Assembly (NCBI GenBank): GCA_026261815.1
Contig: JAMPIT010000379.1
Span: forward strand, 21,857,001 to 21,921,000
DNA: 64,000 nt
Direction: 5' to 3'
Origin: Monarcha castaneiventris obscurior
Taxonomy: Eukaryota; Chordata; Aves; Passeriformes; Monarchidae
In this document: in pieces, positions 1 to 14,000 of the stretch
Layout of the letters: each line of letters begins with the position of its first letter
Position numbering within the stretch: the stretch's first letter is position 1
The notes under the pieces: generated by a model
The model's input: only the letters and a program-made list of their open reading frames with translations
Databases searched by the model: none
What the model was told of the DNA's origin: nothing
Made by a program: the position numbers and the translations under genes

Positions 1-1903
1 AAGATTAGATGAAAGGTCTGAGATAGATGGGACCAGTGAAAAGCAGAGGGTTCCCATGCTTTCAGTTTCTATTAGATTACTGCAAAGTTTTCAGGGCCAC
101 TTTTGTATCCTTGCAAAAGCCTTGACTTAAGGCTCTTTATGAGCAAGGTCTGTACTCGCAGTCTGAAGTACAGAAAATCCCACAGTACTGTAATTTTCTC
201 CAGTATCTTGTACGTTGGGAATTTCAGACGTGAAGGGTTTACTTCTTTTATTTTTTTAAATTTCATTGTCATAGATTTTAAAGGTGCACTTTAGCATCTT
301 GCATGGCTTTATTATGTAAAAACCATACAGGGGTTATCAGGCAGGTGATAAGAGAACAAATTTCTTGCTTGAATAAATGCTTTCAGTTTATTTCAGGTAG
401 CTTTCTAAGGGTGTCAGATGACCACAGAGAACTCTAATGTAAACATTCCAGGGCAGAGCAACTGGTAACTTCATTCCAAAACCAAACATAACCACAATCT
501 TTATGAAAACAGTGCACAGATTTCCTCTTGATGCCTAGTTTTGGCAGAATTTGTGGATGCCTAGACAGGTGAGTAAAATACATGCCCTCATGCACAGGGC
601 AAGAACATCATATCTTTAAAATTAAACAGGATATCCTGGTTTTAGTCTGATATTTAGAGAGGTCTTTGAGCTCAAATGGGAGTGCAGATACAAAAAGTGG
701 ATGACTAAACTCCTTGGTTGAGAAAGGCTGTCTGGAGGAAGCAGAATTTAATGGTTGGGCAGAATATGCCTAGGGGGAAGAAGAAAGCAGAAGAGGCAGT
801 GCGGGACGGAGAGAAAGGAATAACAAGGAATGATGGTCATACTACTCTTTAGACAGAAGCTGGAGAGAAGTCAGGGTTGATAGATGCTGGGGATCACTGG
901 TCAGTGGATTTGTTCCACTTTTCTACCTGGAAAATGCTGGTTTTGAAAATTGAGCAGCCAGCCCATTCTGTGTCTGGGTTCCTTGTTCCTCAGGGGCATT
1001 GTGATTCTCAAGATTCTGTGTGTTTGACTACCAGGGCTGTTACAACATGATGAATGCAGCCATTTGCTAGCACTTCCAAAAAACAAAATGTCTCTCCTAT
1101 GCTATGCTTAGTCTTCTCTGGGGGAATTTCAAGTCTGGGACCAACCTTCCAACCTTTGATAGCAATTCAAGGCAACAGTTGAGAACAATAGGGGTGCTGA
1201 AATATACTAATAATGACAAACTGTTTCAAGTATTTGGACCTTTTACAAGGTAGCAAGGTACTCATTTTGTCATAATTTTATGACAAAATCTGACAATACT
1301 TCGCCCTTTCAAAGCTGTGAAAATGGTGATCCTAGCAAGCTACGGCAAAAGGAAGGTGAAAAGCAATCTTGGTTTGAAATCCCATTTTGGAATGCTTTTC
1401 AACAAAATGCACAGGTGTCTAATCTGTGTAGTTCCATCTTGTCAGGCGTTACTTTAAATCCATTCCTAACTGCTGCTTAAGGTTTTGGAAATGCATTCAA
1501 GTCTGTGGTTGCATTGAAGCTTATCTCTGCAGAATTAATTGCCAGTGTTTCATTGCATCTTTGAAAACCTATTCTGTAACTGACATCTGCCCTGCATTTT
1601 GTTTCTTGGCAATCTAATGAGTCTTGATATGTATCCTTATCTCCTATTTCTTTTGTTACCTTAAATACAGTGCAGAAGGCAACTACATTCAGGATTTCAT
1701 TCTACTTGCCACATTTCCACAGCCCTTGGGATTCTTTCCAAGACCATGCTTTCGGCTAGAAACTACCAGGCGAGTCTGACCTCCAACACCAAATGTGTTT
1801 ACAACTGCTAATTTTCCAAGAAAGGAATGCAAATCATCTAGAAGTCACAACTTTCCATCCTGCTGCTAAATGATATGATTTAAAAATTGTTACTAGGACA
1901 TAC
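1..1903 (-). other. CNGB3 intron 16, partial
   Basis: Begins with donor GTATGT at 1903-1898 and runs off the left edge. I looked on the minus strand for the expected continuation (a peptide like VLLKQKAK and an acceptor in phase 2) and did not find it. No repeat or other gene is recognised here. Confidence 0.7.
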
Positions 1904-2050
1904 TTTGCTTTCTTCATGAGAAGTTTTTCTGAGTCAGGGTAGTTCACCAAGATTTCATTGAGTGTTTTCTTGTCCAGAATGAAAAGGTTGGCAAAACCAT
2001 GAGCCACGACATTGGCAGTCCTTCGATTTCCTCCACCTGCAGCTAATAGG
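1904..2050 (-). CDS. CNGB3: CNGB3 coding exon 16 (residues 588-636), end of cyclic-nucleotide-binding domain
   Basis: Acceptor CATTCCAG|CCTATT and donor GCAAA|GTATGT; phase 2 in, phase 2 out. It encodes [20 protein letters not shown], then a C-helix region ending in [12 protein letters not shown]. The RTA triad, with the Arg and Thr that bind the nucleotide phosphate and guanine, is present. This is the last exon that I can find; the protein must continue (human continues ARVLLKQKA and about 140 more residues). Confidence 0.97.
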
Positions 2051-5000
2051 CTGGAATGAAAATAAACATCATCAGTCACAGTGTTACTTGCCCTGGTGAG
2101 GAATCTCTTTGCTGGTGGTTCTCCATTAAAGTCATTGTAAAGCTCACTTATGGAGCTGGCTGTTCTATCCAGTGTTCTGGAAAGGCCCTGTACACATGGG
2201 ATTAGAAATCCCATCTCAGGAAGGCAAATTGTCACTGTTGGTCAGGCATATGTAGATGCTAAGGACTGTGAAAAGTTTTGCTCCATAGAGGCATTTCTGC
2301 TAAGAGGTACCCACAGCTCGGACTGCACTTGTTTTAGTCCTCACATAAACTTGGCATTTCCTCGGTTTTATTGCTGAAAGTTATTTGCATCAGTAGTAGA
2401 GCAGCATTATTTACAGTCAACGAATGATCCTCCCCCAAGGATTCTTATTTTCCTGAGTGAAAAACTTCCGTGGGGCTCTAGTTTTCAGTTTTCACACATA
2501 CCACATCTCACATTTGAATGTTGGCAAGTTGAATGATACAGCTTAGGAAGGTCTTCCAGACTGACAGTTACAAATGTGTCTGCCAGAAAAATAAGCTTTT
2601 TTTGTTTTGAACGTAAGGCATTAGATCAGTTTAGCCAGTAGCAGTTGGCCAGAGGGAGGACATCTAAAAAAAAAAATAGACGTACAAATAAAAATAAATT
2701 GTTCATCTTGCACTAAGAAATTGAAGAGACTTCACTTCTCAGCTGTGCTGATAAGAGAATTTGCATTTTAGTCTTAGTACTAAAATTGCTCTATCACTGT
2801 ATTCAAGATCTACCCTAAAATTTTTCCTTTAAAGTTTTCCCAGTGAATGAATATTTTTGGAGAACATTTAGTATTATCTATATTTGAAACTTATTAATAA
2901 AATATATTCTGAGCTCCAGTATACAGGAACTGATACCCATCTGAAGTAATAATCAAGGATATATAAATATTTGTTTCAATATTAAAGATATTTATAGAAC
3001 ATACTTCTAACTGTTGAATCATATAGATATTTAATTTATAAAGGATAGTAAGAGACCTCTGCAACTGTGCATGCAAGGCTATTTTTACATGCCCACAGAG
3101 TGTTTTTCTGCAACTCAAGACAGCAGTCAATACATGAACTGAAGCTGAAAATGCAGTTTATTGTCTTCTTTATAAACAATTCTGTACAATTCCTCAGACA
3201 GAATAAAACTCTTTGCACAGTAGGAAAAGCAGCTAAAGAAAATTGCAAACACTATTTGAGCTCTGATGAATCACTTCTCAACAAGTCATTGAACAATCAT
3301 TTTTAGGCTTTCCTAACAGAAAGCTCATTTTATCAAGGTAGATGAGGACTAAAGAGATCAGGTTTTTCATTATGGTGATGATGTGAGGTGAATTTTACAA
3401 GTAAAGCAATCTTTGCTCAAACAGAATTATCTTTGACTATGGATTTGTATACTTCAGCAGTCAATCTGGTTTGGTTAGTGTGTGAAGAATTATATGACCA
3501 AATTTGTTAAAACAGATACATTTGCCTCACAGTGTTTCTTGTTAATGTAATATCTATATTAATCACAAAATTTGCTTTTTTTGCCTAACATTTTTTACTC
3601 CAGTTGTGAGCCTGAAATGCTGTAATATTAGTACAAGCTGACAACCTTACAATTCTTATGCTAGCAAATGAAATTTCAAGCTATAAAGTTATCAGAGTGA
3701 TGACTCGGCTTATCTATTGTTTTTATAGATCTCTGTAGGAAGCTGCTGTTAATTGAAATTGGGGAATGGCTTGTGTTGTCACCTGAACATGCAGGGTTAC
3801 AGTGGCTCAGCTGGGCACCTATGTGCATGTGAGGAGAACTGGTAAGTCAGGAAACGGAAATAAGTCTGGATTTTGCTTCTGAGAAGGACGTCAAACTCCA
3901 AAGGGCAGGGCCCACTGAAAAGCAGCAGCTGCCACTTTGAGGGAAATCGTGGACCAAAGTAATGGAAAATGTCATCTTTCACAAGACTAAATAGTACCTG
4001 TAATTTGGATTTTTAATATAAAGTTTAAAATTACAAAACAGCTGAAAGCTGAAGCTGAGATCAAACATTTAGAGATCTTCCTGTCAAAATTTTACATAAA
4101 ATGGAGAAATGTTCTCGTTTTTCCAGAAGTAACATTTTCTGATAGGAAATAGCTCTGGTGAAATACCAGTAAATGGATGAATGAGGACATCTGGATTCAA
4201 GTGTAACTTTCTCTGGGCTAGTGAAATGTTGTTATAACTGAATTTCTCTTGTTCAGAATTGTCTGTGCTGACAGGCTCTCATTAAGGCAACAATCTGTTT
4301 GCTTCTTATTCTGAAATTATTTTACTTCATCGAACTGATATTATCTATACAGGAAAGTTGCAGTGAGGGTAAAATGTTAATTGGAACTCCTATTACTTAA
4401 TCCCTTTCTGTAACAATTTTCAAGGATGAAATTGGCATGGGATATGTTTGATCATTTCTCTTGCATTGGCTTTCTAGTATAATTCAGGGCATTTTTTGGA
4501 AAGAAATTTTAATTTATTTTTATTTTAATTCCTTTTTATTTTAATTTTATTTTAATTTTAATTTTAATTTATTTTATTTTAATTTTAATTCCTTTGCCCC
4601 GGAGACTTCTAAGCATCATTTACATGCATTTTGAACAGAGTGAGATTAAATAGCAAGCATCTTATAAATCATGTACCTAAACCACTCAGAAGGAAGCTGA
4701 CATATTTCTCTAAACAAATTTTGAATTGGAAATCAGAAGGCAATCAGCCTGACATCAGGTTATAACCGTTATGAAGTGAGAGGAAAACTTTGATCTCCTA
4801 AAAGAAGTAGTACATAATCCATTAAAGAATATTTTTTCCAATTGCTTTTGGTATTCTGTGTTCAGAAGACCTTGACAAAATTTATATAAAAAGGCAGAAT
4901 ACAAGCTCATTATTTTCCAGCACCTTGCCACAAGGAAGAGCATATGTACTGATACACTTAGTGCATCACGTCTGCCAGTTGCTGTGGTTTTTCTCCTCGA

Positions 5001-8000
5001 GTTTATCCACTGCCTGACATTTTATATGCAAATTTCACGTGTCTGAATGGGTTTGCTGCTGCAATAGGTCAGTGATGAATAAAACAAGACTAGAAGTGTA
5101 GTGTTATAGCATTGCTGAGGGTTTTGCTGGCCATATTGGCAAATATGTGAAGAGGAACATGTACTGGGAAATGAGTCTTTAAAGGTCATTGCGTGGTTCT
5201 CACGTGGAAACAAGCGCTCACCTGTGTTAGATCGAAAGTCTAAAAATCTCTTCCTTGTTTTAAAACCAACAGTTAACATTTCTCAGTGTAAAATACGAAG
5301 TTCTCCCTTCAAATACCAGGCTAATAAATAATTGAAAAACCATGTGTGTGTTACGTATGGGGGCTGCTTTAGCTTTTTCTTCTGTCTTTTCATTATTCAG
5401 CCCTTATTGATGATACCGTTCTCAGCCTTTCTGCATAACTTACAATACAGTCTTTTGTTTGGATGCTTCACTCAGGTATTATATTGTCACACAGAGAAAC
5501 ACCTTCCAAATAACCTTCTCTCAAAGAGCTGATATAATTTCACTTTCAAATGAATGAGTTTTGTAACTGAGATTTATCAGACGTTTTCTACTTGATGTCC
5601 ACAAGGTCTGTACACACATCATTGGATAAACAGGAATGTTTCCCTTTCTACAAAGGCAGACACAACTAGAAGACAAGTGTAAACCTGGCACAGAGCTGAT
5701 TATTGCTTTTCAGAAGGCAGATTAAAGCTACCAGCAAGAGGATTAACAATAACAGGAAGGCAGCTGGAATAAACCAAGGATCCAGTTTATTACATCCAGC
5801 AGCACATTTATTTTATTACTTTTCCTCAGGCCAACCTCAGCAGGGGGGTGCAGTGCCTAAAGACTAGCACTTGATTTGCTAATTGGGGAACATAGCACAT
5901 AAGAGTTAATGGATTTTGCATAGAAAGTACATGCAGAATACAAAAACCATTTGTAGCCACTAGAAAAAAATTCTCATCTGGATAAATTCAGACAAAAAAA
6001 TCTGATCTATTCACCTTTTTCTTTTCTTGTATGCTGTTAAAGGAATAATTTTTCAAATTGGAATGTCTGATTTTCAGTAATTTAATCCCTACTTCAGCTC
6101 CTAAATGAACTATTTTTAGTTGCTATTTTAGATTTGGTATCTATTTTGTTGGAAATTAATTTTCATTTTTGCCATCTGCTGTTTAAGGGCACCTTGTCTT
6201 ATTATACAGACAATAAAATGCATTTGGTCCTCCTGTACTGCAGACAGCATAACAGGGAGCTGTGTTAAAACTTTAAAATGCTAAAAAGGAAATTTGTCTG
6301 TATATCCCTGTGTACGTCGATCAAAACACTGGTCTCAGATCTTACCCTATTAACCACTGATGCTTCACTTAGGTTTTCCTTCAGTTACCTGCATCTCCTT
6401 GCTCAGTGTCCTCTTTCTTGATCCTGCCCACTTTCCAGCCTCCCCATGACAGCTGTCATGCTTACCACAGAGAAGTTAAACAACCACTGATTATTTGACA
6501 AGCTCTAAAAAAAGTATTAAAAATGGTGATGGACCTACCTGATCTCCCCAAATACGGCTCCTGCTCTTAGTGTAACCAGGACTTTGGTACCATCAGGGCC
6601 TCCAAGGACTTGAACTTCACCCTGTTTGATGATGTACATCTCTCTGCCAATCTCTCCCTGGGTATACAAGCACATAAAGAACCCATGTTTTAGCAGATTT
6701 TTGTTGTTAGAATAATATGACAGGTTCTTCTTTAAATATCTCTCTGTTTTCTTGTGAACAGAGGGTGTACCGCTATTATGAGGCAAAACAGCAATTTAGT
6801 TTTAAAAGTGGAAAAGCAGCAGCAACAAAGCCAGGACTAAAAATGTAGGGACTCGTAGTTCCTGTCTCTTCACTTGGTCCTCCAAACTTACATGCAGCAT
6901 CTTCTTGGTGAAGTAGGGTGAGACCAACATACACCCTAGGGGAATGTGGTTCCAACATTCCCAACTACATGTTGCAGCTTTAATAAAATTGCTATGGTTG
7001 TTGGTCACACAGTAGATTTATACAAGTGAGAGGCTTTTTAGCTCTGAATCAAGCTGTAATAAGTTGATACTTCCATTTCTCATAATCCATCTTTGTTAAG
7101 AACTGTTTGCATCGGACTGCAGTACCAAGACATTGAATCTGTTGCTGTCCTTTATTCTCTCTGCTGTGTCAGAGTCCCAGCTGTAGTGTAAGATCCTTTC
7201 ATGCATCATATAAGCAAACACACCAAACTACTCTTCCACCCTTCTTGGCCAACAGTAATTCTGGGATTGGTCTTTGAAGGGACACACCTCATCCTTCAGT
7301 GTATTCACAAATGTTTAACTTCTACACAGTGGAGTCAGTGGAACTAGCCCAGCATTCTGGAGGAGGATTGTATGCTTAACTCTTGGAGGGAACAGGACCT
7401 TAGTGAACATGTTGGACCAGAACTGCTAAAGACAACATAAGGGGTTCTGATGGTCACTTCTGGGTGTAGTGGGACCTGTGGGTCACTTGCCAGAACAATA
7501 ATAGTATGGATTACTATTTATCCCCCCAAGCTTTAATTGCATCTTACTTTGCCCTGTGTTTACATGCCCTCTGGAAAGGGACTTGGGCTCACTGGTCAGA
7601 AGCTGAGCTATTTGCCTGTGAGCTATCTGTCTGGCCAGGTTTAAGTCAAAATGCTGAGACAAGGTAGGCATCTTTGCTAAGAGACTTGTGACAGCATTCA
7701 GCTGGAAACCTGGAGATGGCTCAGAGCTATGAGTGAAGGTAGAGCAGATCCTGCTGGAAGGAGCTTTATGGGATGCAGTATATTTTCTACTTAATGTACT
7801 TTAATATATATATATATATATTATTCTACTTAGATAATTCTACTTAAGAGTGTCTGAGTACACAAATGAAGCACGGGAAAAGCCTCGTAGACTGAGATAT
7901 GTAGGTTGGGTTTGTACGTATAGAAATATAGAAACATTAAGTGTGATCCATTTTAAATATTAAAATTTCATGAGGCATCATTAGATAAGCCCTATTTACA

Positions 8001-11000
8001 TTAAATGCTTTCCCATATTACTATAATTTCATGTTTGGTAATGTAAGTAATAAAATCCATATTGTCTTGTTCTAGGTTGAAATTTGAGAGCACATTTGTT
8101 GTTACTACGCAGAGTAGCTTAATTAATTTTGTGCTTTCTAATTCAGTCAGGATTAATTTTATTTAAAGGACATTTTTGACCGATATCTGAACTCTTTTTC
8201 TAAAATACATAATATAATTCTTATTTGAACAAGACAAGAATGCTCACCTTTTTGCAGACGAAGTCACCAGGTAAGTACACAATGGATTTCAACCTTATCA
8301 GCATGTCATATATCATCTGCGTATCACAGCCCTGTTAAAATAGAGTTGATCACTCTGCTAATTCAGTATTAAAAATGACTATTAGTGCCTCAAAAGCCAA
8401 CAATACAGGGATGACCCAGGGATTCCATAAGTGGAATGCAAACTCAAAACATCATAAAGATCAGCTATTAGAGCTGAGGAAAGACTGAAAGAGTTGTTAT
8501 TTCAAATACTTATAAGGTTCTCTATGGGTTGAACATATGTTCATTTTTTTACAAAGTGAGTTTCTGTACATCCAGATTTTCTGAGGAAGCTCAGTTAGTG
8601 TTATGTTCAGAGCTTTATGTGTCTTTTATGAGAATTTTATGAGATTTTTTTTTTCTTACTGATCCAGGGAAAAAAACCAGATCATGTCAATTGTTGGTAT
8701 GAATCTATGAATTCCATTCCTTCAGCAAGTATGAAAAAACTGTACAGCCATGTAATGTTTATACAGATATACCATGTGAATTCTTGCAAATGTAAAACAA
8801 GAAAATTTGCTGTATGTACTTCTAAAAACTCAGGGTCTCCTTGATTTTGTGCCAGAAATATAATTTTAAGTACACATTTATATTGTAGCTCTGGAAAACC
8901 ACCATGATAAGTGGAGAGAAAGCTCCTTTCCACAAAATTGACTTTGAAGCACTTTCTCTACACCAATGTTACATTTCCAGAACACAGCATGGGGTGATGT
9001 CTCAGGCAGACCTGGATGGCTACAGCAAGGTGGACTGCATTAAAAATCAGCTTGTTCTCTGACTCTTGAGATTAGTTATACTCTGAGCTCGCTCACAGTC
9101 TGACCATACCATCAGCTATAGTGTGTCGTCATAACAGGATTTTGTCTTGTCTCTTTTGCTTTCTTTAAAGATCACTGCCTTGACACAAAAGAAATCCAAA
9201 TGCAGGCACTTGGGTTTGTTCTGATGTCTGCATTCACTGAGACATTTCTTAGATTTATTTTGCCTTGCATGCTAACAAACATGTACTTAAGTGTTGCAAG
9301 GTGCACAAGACAAGGTTTCTGTATGGAATACCACATATTTCTGCATTCTCCTGTAAAACTACTTGCTTTGAATAAGTCCACTTTATTGACAATGGCAAAG
9401 TTCACATCAATTGCGATGGCTAAGTGCATTTTGATTGGCATCTGCTCCAGTAATTCTGATTCATCTGAAAAAAAGAAAAATAAGACAAATGAAGGAATGT
9501 CCACAAAAAAATGAGCAAAAATAACTTAATGGAGTTATTATAACATTTATGAGTTCAGGTGAGGAGGCAGCTAATAGGCTTTTACTGAGATACTTAATAT
9601 ATCTTGTCTAAAATTCTTACCAAAACATTGTATTAATGAATAGAATTAGTGAAGTAGTAAGAATCGTATTGCTTTGTGGTTTCTTTCTTTTCCAAAGTAA
9701 GTTGAGCAGCCTCCTTTCACTTCCCACATGCGATTCAGAAAAGGAGAAATGTGAATTTCACCCTGTATCTGTATCTATACAACCTCTCTCACTCAGACAT
9801 GCTAAGTAACTGGAATTGGAAATCCTCACCCAGCATTCCTTGAGAGTCCCATGTGTATTCATACCAAGTTCGAACACGATTTTGCACCAATTTTGGAATA
9901 GAATAAGTGTTCATATAGGAGACAGTGTTGTCCACACAGGAACGAAAGTAGTTCTGCCCTGCTGTTGCTGCTCCAATTACGTCTCTCATCTGCAAACATC
10001 AATTGTTGTTACTACACATTTCCTCAAAAACAGTCTTGATTTTAATATGTTGTCAGCAACATATAAAAACAATATAATACTGTTTGCTAAATCATTTACT
10101 AATTATGCATTTGGCTTCATGTTTTAAATAGGTGCTTCATCCGCTTTTTCAGAAATATTACAGATTTAATCTGATTGTCTTGGAAAGTGTAACGTTGTGA
10201 TTTTAGAGGAATCATTTCTGGGTTTTAGCTTATTCTTCTGTCTTGTATTTCTGGACATGGTTGAAAGTTATAGATTATACTTTTCTTAAAAATCCATAGA
10301 AAAGCCACTCTGCATTTGGCATGCAATGCAAGTCAGAAGTGAAGCAAACTGGGCTGAATTTCTGTAATAACATCATCTGACACCTCTAGGACTAAGATTG
10401 TGCCACTGTTTAAATAGTTAAGAGATCAGTCCTAAGCTCTGCAAGCTAAAAGGTGACCCTTAAGTTTTTAGTGCAGGAACATCATTTAACATTTCAACTC
10501 AAATGTAATTCAGTTTTTAGAAAGTGGATGAGTTAATTTTCATTGGCTTTAAATCAGCTTGTGTACAAAAGAGCTACAAAACAGGGAACTGATTACACGT
10601 GTATTTATCAGAAGACTAAGTATATTTGACATTAAAATAGAGGATGGAAAGGAAACTTTTTCCCAGAAATAAACTCCATTAAATTGAATATATTATCACT
10701 TCATTACAGTAATTTGAATATAACTTGTTATTGATTATTTCATGTACCTGACCAATTAAACTGGAGAAGACAAAGACGCCCATGAAATAATTCAGCAGTT
10801 GAAAAATTATCTCAAACAGCGTTTGTGGTTCTGGAAGGCCACCGATGGTGATTAAACTACGAACTGCCCAGTAGTAACACCTCAGGTACCTGTGGATACA
10901 AACAGCATTTTTGTTAGACTGTAGCTACTTATGTGTTTGAAGTTAAGCATATGCCTACCTGAGTTGGGCCTTTCAGTGATGCTTTTCAGCCCAAAAGACT

Positions 11001-14000
11001 TTCAGCATTTTATGAAGGGTTATGAATTTATAAATGATACAGTTACATAGGTCAGGTTGAGCTGAATGTTCTGAGAGCAAAGCAAGAATGTATGGGAAAT
11101 GCAGGTCTAATTTACTATTCTCCAGTAACTCTAGGTAGCATTACAGAAGACTTGTGAACAAAATTGCCAAGATGGACATTACAGTGCTAGAATGCTCCCA
11201 GTGAAGATGGTCAGAAGCAGTGTAAAAGTGTTGGAGACCTCCCAAAGTCTCTCTGTAGCAGCGTGCTGGATGCTCAAACACCTGCAGGTCCCTTTCATGG
11301 CTTTCACTTGATGACACTAGTGCGAAGCCTTATGGTGAGAATGACAAATGCAATATTGTTCTTTTTGTGTCCATTTCTTCCATGTCCTTTAACCATGTTG
11401 GTCTTCCTCCCAGTCTGCTTCTGAGCACCCTTCACTGGCTCTGCCTCCTGGGTTATATCAAACAAGTTACATATTTCCACAGGCTGTGTGTTAATCCAGC
11501 TTCTCCAAACCACCTCACTAATTCAGCACTGAAAGGTTTACCCCTCTATTAACATCGCCTAGCTGCTGGTCTCCACAACTCCTCTGTCACCTTAACAAAC
11601 TCTTTCCTGCCTTCTTCACTACAGAGCCTTTTTTCCTTTGAGTCATGTATTTCTACTAGTATGATAACACAAGTTTATGAAAGCAACAAATGACCTGGAC
11701 AGAGTGCTTTAAAAAAAGGCCTTGGCAGCTCTAAAACCCTGGTTTAAATTTCGTTCTAGAACATGGTACCACAAGCAATGCAGCATTGCAATGGGGAATA
11801 ACTCGTTCAAATTATTGTTGTGAGAATGCTATAATTTCCTTATTTTCTGAACAAACAAGTAATTGGTTTAGGTATATTTTTAAAAGCCTGCTATTAATTA
11901 GAATTTGACTTCCTAAGTTTCTGTACAATCAGACTTCAGCTTTGCTGATGATTAGAAGTGGAACTTCATTTTCCTTAATTGTAAAGTGGTATTTTCTATT
12001 ATTTCAGCTGTGACTGCTGCTTCTGAAACAATGATGATACCTTATGTTTGTTGAATTTTATTGAGTTTTAAACAAAAATTTTAAAAAAACCAAACAACCC
12101 TCCCCAAACACCAAGACACAGAAGAAATACTTTTGGAGATAAGTTTGTTTTGAAATATAAAGTCCCGCATGCCTGCTCTGAACCTGAGGCCACCTGGTCT
12201 GCTTGCAGACCTTAGGTGTATATTTTATTTAATGGCCTCCACCTTCAGACTCCTCTCTTTTTAAGACATGAGCTCCACCTTAATGGGATGTTCATGTAAT
12301 AATACAACTGCAGGGTTGGTTTTGTGCAAGTATGAGAAAATAAAATCACAATAACAACCAATTCCAATGAGGTTTGTTTTTTCTTAAATCACTTGAAAGT
12401 ATTTTTGAGTTTTTAACCTAAAATGTAAGGCTTTACCAAGCAACCGATTCTGCTTTTCATTACCAAGTCACTTTTTTCTTGGTTGCAGATTAATAAAATG
12501 CATTAACAATGGCTACTTTTACCATAGTTTTCTAGTTTTAGATGTTAACAGTCAAAACTGGCCATTTTCACTCAGAGTCCTTAAATAAAAAAAATCATTG
12601 CATATTTTACATCTAAACATTTTTCCTTGTTAGGGATGCAAAATGAACTGCTGGATTATGCCACAACAATGTTTTCAATATTTTCAATATTTGCAATATT
12701 TGGGGATTAAAAAAAAAAAAATCACGTGCGTGTTTCCAGCAAAGTATGCAAAAGTGGAAGTTTTTTCTTAGACTTCTGTAGTATAAACAAATAATAAGAA
12801 AAAGACTCAGGTCCGTTTTGGAATAATTACAGATTTAAGCATAAAATGATGCTTCTAGCTTGGCTGAGGGTAATTATCATGTAAAGCATATTAATATCAT
12901 ATTGATTTGCCATAACTGAGAATGCTGTCGTGCATGAAACATGTATAATTGGGTAATATAAAAGTAAAGAAATTAACATTAATTCTGTGCTAGTTACTTT
13001 AGGAAACAAAACTAGTTAAGCAATTCCCTCACCCACAATGGCTCTGCATGCCAAGTTTGCAAACCCCACCATGATAGACAATATAATCTTTATTCTGGGA
13101 ATGTCTACAAAGACTGAAAGCAGGTCCTCAGAGGAATTTAGGGGTCACAATCTTTGCAGCTTTGTATATTCAAAATGTGAGATTTTTTTATATCCACCTA
13201 CCCCTTTCTTAAGATGTAGTTAATACACTGTATTCTGTAATTTTACTTCAAAAGAAACTTTCTATTGGCAAAGGCACATGATATTCTCTATCTCTTAGGT
13301 GCAGGTTTTCTTCATTTATGCATTTTTATTTTAATCTGAAATGGAAGTTGCACAGTTGAAATACAGAGCAGCTTTCTTCTTCCCTAAGAAGGGGAGAAAT
13401 GAGATTGTAAATTTTGTTTAAGGAAAGCCAGAAAAAACAAACTCCTATTTCAAAAGTGTTGCCAGCTCTGCTTCCTACCAGCATGTGTCTGGAAACCATC
13501 ACTGTTCACTATACAGCTTACCAGCCTGCTATAAAATTACTGCTGAAGTAAACAACAGTCATGAGACAAGAAAGGGATTTTTCCCTCTGCGCATCATAGA
13601 GAGTATGTTTATCCTTCAGGCAGTCAAACTACTAGATTTTCCCTTAAAAAAAAATCCTAGGTATGAAAACATTCAGAAACACTACAAATAAGATACCTTG
13701 TAGTTTTATGTCAATAGAAATATCTTTTTGAGAAAAGTCCATTTCAGAATACACTAAACTTCTTTCATGGTTTTGGTTAGTGCAGGTAAATCAAGTCTTT
13801 GTGCACGTGTCTCTCAGCTTTTAAGGTGGTACTCACATATTCAATTCAGCCCAGGGAGGCACTGTTTCAGGGCTATCACTTTTGACTCCTCTCAGACTAC
13901 AGCCAGGATGGGTTTAAGCAGAGTAAAGAAGCAGCCTTTATAAACTAACGGATTCCTTCTTGGTACCTCTTCTAGAGTGACGTGTTCATCAGGTGCCTGT

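Noticed and set aside
1834..2235. 133-codon open frame on the minus strand containing the end of the ligand-binding domain
   Set aside because: Only 1904-2050 is coding; the frame extends by chance into intron 15 on one side and intron 16 on the other, and both splice sites are good.
9362..9366. Alternative GT donor for exon 13 (GCAA|GTAGTT)
   Set aside because: It would shift the frame so that exon 14 begins with a stop, and would add residues absent from CNGB3.
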